Assembly: GCA_051886215.1 (NCBI GenBank)
Contig: JBJEXX010000089.1
Coordinates: 1-8,979, forward strand
Length of the DNA stretch: 8,979 bases
From: JBJEXX01 sp051886215
GTDB lineage: Bacteria; Bacillota_I; Bacilli_A; RF39; UBA660
Direction of reading: 5' to 3'
The notes under the pieces were generated by a model that saw only the letters and a program-made list of their open reading frames with translations, did no database searches and was not told the DNA's origin. The position numbers and the translations under genes are program-made. Shown here piece by piece: positions 6,426 to 8,979 of this stretch (positions are counted from its first letter, which is position 1; every line of letters begins with the position of its first letter).

Positions 6426-7088
6426 TAACTCTTTTACTACATAACTACCAATTAATAATCCCGCACTAGCAGGAACAAATATAGCTGATGGAATAACTTT
6501 ACTATTAACCTTTAATGGCACCTCTTTAGAAGTAAGTACCATAATTTTTTCTTTTATTTGTTCTTCTCTTATAAATTTTCTAATTATTTTAGCTAATGGA
6601 TCATAACTAGTTTTCCTAATATCTATTATTTCTAGTTTAGTAGGATCTATTTTTTTACCTGTACCCATTGATGAGATAAATTTAATATTTTTTTTAATAC
6701 AAGCCTTTATTATTGACTTTTTAGTGTTAACAGTATCACAAGCATCTATTATAAAATCAAAATCATCTATTACTTCTTCTGTATTTGTTTCTGTTAAAAA
6801 TATATTTTTTATTGTAACTTTACAATTAGGATTAATATCTAAAATTCTTTCTTTGAACAAATCAGTTTTATATTTACCTATATTAGAATTAAGCGCAATT
6901 ATTTGTCTATTAATATTAGTCATATCAACTTTATCATAGTCAACTAAAGTAATATTTTCTATACCACTTCTAACTAAAGATTCAACAACATATCCACCTA
7001 CACCACCTAGACCAATCACTAATACTTTTTTACTTTTTAAAATCTCTAAACTTTCTTTTCCTAATAATAATTCTATTCTTTCAAACAT
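6417..7088 (-). CDS. tcdA: tRNA threonylcarbamoyladenosine dehydratase TcdA
   Basis: E1-like ThiF/MoeB-superfamily enzyme that uses ATP to dehydrate t6A37 in tRNA to the cyclic form ct6A, improving decoding of ANN codons. Residues counted from the chosen start: RIELLLGKE (4-12), the nucleotide-binding GLGGVGG (26-32), DYDKVDMTNINRQ (50-62) with the Arg and Asn that contact ATP, the DACDT segment equivalent to DAIDT, and the DPLAKIIRK block typical of TcdA rather than ThiF. At 223 residues it is shorter than E. coli TcdA (268) or B. subtilis YrvM, mainly at the C-terminus. An in-frame GTG lies four codons upstream, but GAGGTG (7093-7098) identifies the ATG at 7086-7088 as the start. A 6S-like RNA gene lies directly upstream, the same neighbourhood as bsrA-yrvM in Bacillus. 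Confidence 0.92.
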   Translation of the reverse strand: MFERIELLLGKESLEILKSKKVLVIGLGGVGGYVVESLVRSGIENITLVDYDKVDMTNINRQIIALNSNIGKYKTDLFKERILDINPNCKVTIKNIFLTETNTEEVIDDFDFIIDACDTVNTKKSIIKACIKKNIKFISSMGTGKKIDPTKLEIIDIRKTSYDPLAKIIRKFIREEQIKEKIMVLTSKEVPLKVNSKVIPSAIFVPASAGLLIGSYVVKELLK

Positions 7089-7104
7089 AGTACACCTCAC
7101 ACAT

Positions 7105-7113
7105 ACTATATCA
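7105..7113 (-). promoter_or_regulatory. Extended -10 promoter of tcdA
   Basis: TGATATAGT on the minus strand: extended TG plus TATAGT (7105-7110), followed after 6 nt by GAGGTG (7093-7098). No good -35 is seen at 16-18 nt. It lies downstream of the RNA gene's U-tract, so tcdA can be expressed independently of that RNA. Confidence 0.5.
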
Positions 7114-7150
7114 CACCAAAAAGAAAAAAACTAGTTCAGCAATTTTAAAT

Positions 7151-7168
7151 AAAAAAAAATCTAAAAGA
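7151..7168 (-). terminator. U-tract terminator of the 6S-like RNA
   Basis: The 3' arm of the closing stem, TCTTTTAG (7161-7168), is followed by one A and then nine U (7151-7159). A G+C-poor stem with a long U-run is consistent with intrinsic termination, although the stem pairs with the distant 5' end of the RNA rather than with a nearby arm. Confidence 0.55.
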
Positions 7169-7325
7169 GGTCACGTACGATAAAACCTGCTTTTATAAAC
7201 AGGTGGGTACTTCTAGAGTAGCTTTAGGATCCCTAACATATAGAAAGGTCTTCAACACCACTAAACATTGAAATTCCCGTATCGTAATTCAGTCGGTTTT
7301 ATATTCCATGACTTATCTTTTAGAC
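7152..7325 (-). ncRNA. ssrS: 6S RNA (ssrS/bsrA-like)
   Basis: The 280 bases between the carboxypeptidase stop and the tcdA start contain no plausible protein gene but do contain a structured RNA unit on the minus strand. Its 5' end (from about 7325) and 3' end pair in a long interrupted rod: 8 bp (7316-7323 with 7161-7168), 5 bp (7309-7313 with 7169-7173), a 6x6 internal loop, then 8 bp (7295-7302 with 7180-7187). The interior has small hairpins at 7269-7291, 7224-7236 (5-bp stem, 3-nt loop) and 7186-7203; the last competes for two bases of the rod. An extended -10 lies upstream and a U-tract follows. Length (about 170 nt), rod shape, open middle and position before tcdA all match 6S RNA, which binds the sigma-A holoenzyme. 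The primary sequence alone did not let me confirm the family; a novel structured RNA is the alternative. Confidence 0.65.
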
Positions 7326-7331
7326 AATTAT

Positions 7332-7362
7332 ATTATACCACACATCATATATAGTTATGCAA
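7332..7362 (-). promoter_or_regulatory. Promoter of the 6S-like RNA
   Basis: TGGTATAAT (7332-7340), an extended -10 with a perfect hexamer. The seventh base after it is a G at 7325, exactly where the terminal stem of the RNA begins. The upstream TTGCAT (7357-7362) is a possible -35 at 19-nt spacing, which is long; the extended -10 may compensate. Confidence 0.65.
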
Positions 7363-7368
7363 GTAAAT

Positions 7369-8727
7369 TTAAGCAATTCCTAGATATTCTTCTAAACTAA
7401 GTCCACTTTTGTAAACTTTTGTTGCTAAGTCTTCACCCAAGTATCTAATATGCCAAGGTTCATATTTATAACCTGTTATGGACTCTTTTCCTTTAGGGTA
7501 TCTTATAATAAATCCATATTTATGAGCGTTTTCTTTTAGCCAAATTCCTTCTCTAGTATCACCATAATCGTCATCTATTTTACCTACATCCATAGCTAAT
7601 CCTGTTTGATGTTCAGAATGTCCTGGTTTAGCAGAAAAAGTATCAGTTTCTTTTTCGCCATATATACTTACATAATTATTATAAATAGTTTTTTGAGTTT
7701 CATAACTTCTAAATCCTGAAACTAAAGGTATATCGTATCCATTATTTTTGGCATCACCTGCTAATCTATCATAAGCATCTTTTGCAACCTTTTGTAAACC
7801 AGGATTATAATCACTAGGTAAAGAATACTTTTTATTAACTATTAAAATTCCATTTATATAAGTAAAAGGATTATCTCTTACTGTTACTTTTCTTATAACA
7901 CTAGTCTTATTACCACTAATATCTATTGCGGTATATGTAATTTTATATTCACCAGTTTTGGATGTATCAACATTGCCACTAATTTCTACTTTTATATTTT
8001 TCTTTTCATCATAATTATCTTCTACTTCATAACCTAATTCTTGGTATTTATCACCCTTATTAAGAATAATATTTTCACTTCCCTTTAAAATAATAGATGG
8101 TGCAGTAGTATCTTTTACTTCAACTATTTCATATATAGTTTCATTGCGATATTTTGTAATAGGTAATTTATAACTTACAATATAAGTACCTAATTCATTA
8201 GAATCAATATTATCTGCTATTATTACTTTTTTCAAGTAATCTTTATTATTTACTTTAGCTAAAATAACTTCATTTGAATAAGAACTTTTCACTTCTATAT
8301 TATTAATATCAGACTTTAATTCAAATTTAATATTTATTTTATTATTATTATCATTACAAGTATAACCACTTTTTTCATATTTTTCCAATAAATTATCCTC
8401 AGTTATTGTTTTAATACTTGTAAGTTTATTTTCTCTTTCTATAACTTTATAACCAGCATTTATTAATTCTTGTTTTCTATAACCTAAAAGTTCTTTAGAA
8501 TCACTTTTAAAAGATTCACTAATAGAGGCTTCATTTCTAATAATTTGTACATTAATAATATTACTGTAATTATTATAGTTTTGTTTTAATGTACATATAT
8601 TTATTTTAGGATGTTGATATTTATAAATTAAGAAAAAAGTAAAACATAACGCAATAAATAAAATACAACCTATAATAATCTTTATTTTATTTTTTTTAAT
8701 AATACTACTAATTATACTAAATTTCAT
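7369..8727 (-). CDS. Membrane-anchored VanY-type D-alanyl-D-alanine carboxypeptidase with Ig-like domains
   Basis: Zinc peptidase of family M15B that removes the terminal D-Ala of peptidoglycan stem peptides outside the membrane. The 452-residue product has a basic N-terminus and one membrane helix (about 15-35). An unrecognised ectodomain segment follows (about 40-140), ending near the motif KSGYTCN. A divergent Ig-like unit (about 146-205) precedes a clear DUF5011-type Ig-like domain (about 206-285) beginning DTTAPSIILKG. The C-terminal catalytic domain (about 300-450) has SGFRSYETQ, then PGHSEHQTGLAMD with zinc ligands H373 and D380, RYPKGK, and EPWHIRYLG with base E423 and ligand H426. 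All catalytic residues are present. An in-frame ATG five codons upstream is rejected because it overlaps the GGAGG ribosome site (8736-8740). It could be a housekeeping DacB/VanY trimming enzyme; nothing nearby suggests vancomycin resistance. Confidence 0.93.
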   Translation of the reverse strand: MKFSIISSIIKKNKIKIIIGCILFIALCFTFFLIYKYQHPKINICTLKQNYNNYSNIINVQIIRNEASISESFKSDSKELLGYRKQELINAGYKVIERENKLTSIKTITEDNLLEKYEKSGYTCNDNNNKINIKFELKSDINNIEVKSSYSNEVILAKVNNKDYLKKVIIADNIDSNELGTYIVSYKLPITKYRNETIYEIVEVKDTTAPSIILKGSENIILNKGDKYQELGYEVEDNYDEKKNIKVEISGNVDTSKTGEYKITYTAIDISGNKTSVIRKVTVRDNPFTYINGILIVNKKYSLPSDYNPGLQKVAKDAYDRLAGDAKNNGYDIPLVSGFRSYETQKTIYNNYVSIYGEKETDTFSAKPGHSEHQTGLAMDVGKIDDDYGDTREGIWLKENAHKYGFIIRYPKGKESITGYKYEPWHIRYLGEDLATKVYKSGLSLEEYLGIA

Positions 8728-8754
8728 AATATTATCCTCCATATAATCAAATAT

Positions 8755-8783
8755 ATTTTATCACAATAATTACATCTTTTAAA
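8755..8783 (-). promoter_or_regulatory. Promoter of the carboxypeptidase gene
   Basis: TTTAAA (8778-8783, 4 of 6 matches), 17 nt, then TAAAAT (8755-8760) with an extended TG (TGATAAAAT). It leaves a leader of about 20 nt with a full GGAGG site. It is divergent from the radical SAM promoter within 8728-8819. Confidence 0.5.
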
Positions 8784-8795
8784 GAAGATATTTTA

Positions 8796-8816
8796 TGTTA
8801 TAATAATTTAGGTGAT
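8796..8816 (+). promoter_or_regulatory. Extended -10 promoter and ribosome site of the radical SAM gene
   Basis: TGTTATAAT (8796-8804), extended with a perfect hexamer, 5 nt, then AGGTGAT (8810-8816), then 3 nt to the ATG at 8820. There is no good -35. It has the same layout as the rnc and murG promoters. Confidence 0.6.
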
Positions 8817-8819
8817 TTT

Positions 8820-8930
8820 ATGATTCTATCAAAAAAATGTAATTTATGTCCTAGAAATTGTAATGTTGATCGCAATAATTCTTTAGGTTTTTGTAAAGCT
8901 AACAATAAAATCAAAGTTGCTAGACCCTAG
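8820..8930 (+). pseudogene. 5' fragment of a PflA-like radical SAM protein gene, interrupted
   Basis: The first 35 codons match the N-terminus of radical SAM proteins annotated as putative pyruvate formate-lyase activating enzymes: KCNLCPRNCNVDR (6-18), GFCKA (23-27), then KVAR (32-35). In that family this cysteine-rich leader (C7, C10, C14, C25) precedes a segment like SLHxWEEPxISGxxGSGTIFFSxCNLxCxYCQN. Here the next codons are CCC TAG, and none of the three plus frames of the remaining 49 bases resembles the expected continuation. Promoter, ribosome site and start are intact. The break at about 8925 is therefore an assembly join at a contig end, an insertion or rearrangement, or a frameshift too near the edge to recognise. 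The AdoMet-binding CxxxCxxC motif itself is not in the window. Confidence 0.7.
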
Positions 8931-8979
8931 TTTGACAGTTGTTGGTAAAAAATATCCTCTAGATATTGAAAAATCTAGT

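Noticed and set aside
6724..6939. Plus-strand open frame of 71 codons
   Set aside because: It lies fully antisense to the nucleotide-binding region of tcdA, which is a clear gene; low-complexity Ile/Leu/Ser/Val content and no ribosome site.
7152..7325. Riboswitch, T-box, SRP RNA, tmRNA or RNase P RNA in the tcdA upstream region
   Set aside because: I found no T-box AGGGUGG motif, no SRP GGAAGG/GCAGC loop, and no tmRNA tRNA-like end; it is too short for RNase P. tcdA has its own promoter after the U-tract, which argues against a cis-acting leader.
8728..8742. Upstream ATG for the VanY-type gene
   Set aside because: It is part of the ATGGAGGAT ribosome site; GGAGG is spaced correctly for the ATG at 8725-8727.
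8820..8979. Simple single-base frameshift in the radical SAM gene
   Set aside because: Neither alternative plus frame after codon 35 shows the expected LHxWEEPxISG continuation, so one insertion or deletion does not restore homology.

Overview
The window is AT-rich (under about 30% GC by eye, not counted) and reads as a piece of a Firmicutes chromosome, most likely an uncultured, small-genome member of the Bacilli (gut RF39 or Erysipelotrichales-like; this placement is inference). The reasons are the Bacillus-type gene order murG-murB-divIB, the purine-rich Shine-Dalgarno sequences, the lipoprotein and VanY-type surface proteins, and a 6S-like RNA just upstream of tcdA, as in Bacillus subtilis. 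TGA is a stop (yidD ends in TGA) and Trp is TGG, so this is the standard bacterial code and not the Mycoplasma code. The cell makes peptidoglycan.

Layout. Positions 57-740 (minus) hold rnc (RNase III), divergent from a plus-strand group at 833-2725: yidD, a ZnuA-like lipoprotein coupled to it by an ATGA overlap, and an alpha/beta hydrolase. These converge, with one base between stop codons, on the minus-strand cell-wall operon murG-murB-divIB (5398-2727), which has its own extended -10 promoter. Upstream of it on the same strand come a TPR protein with an unrecognised C-terminal domain (6373-5507), tcdA (7088-6417), a roughly 170-nt structured RNA with its own promoter and U-tract that I call 6S RNA (7325-7152), and a membrane-anchored VanY-type D,D-carboxypeptidase with Ig-like domains (8727-7369). 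Divergent from this last gene, a radical SAM gene of the PflA-like family starts at 8820, but its homology ends after 35 codons, 55 bases before the end of the sequence.

How the genes relate. MurG and MurB act in peptidoglycan precursor synthesis, DivIB in the divisome, and the VanY-type enzyme in trimming peptidoglycan stem peptides, so much of the window concerns the envelope. YidD helps insert membrane proteins. RNase III, TcdA (tRNA ct6A37 formation) and the 6S RNA (RNA polymerase regulation) are RNA-level housekeeping functions.

The points most worth a second look are: the unannotated 6S-like RNA; the ZnuA-like lipoprotein with all four expected metal ligands replaced; a recurring promoter/ribosome-site module that would start mRNAs at or inside the Shine-Dalgarno sequence; the TPR protein's C-terminal domain; and the broken radical SAM gene at the right edge. 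I see no CRISPR array, tRNA, rRNA, IS element or integrase.
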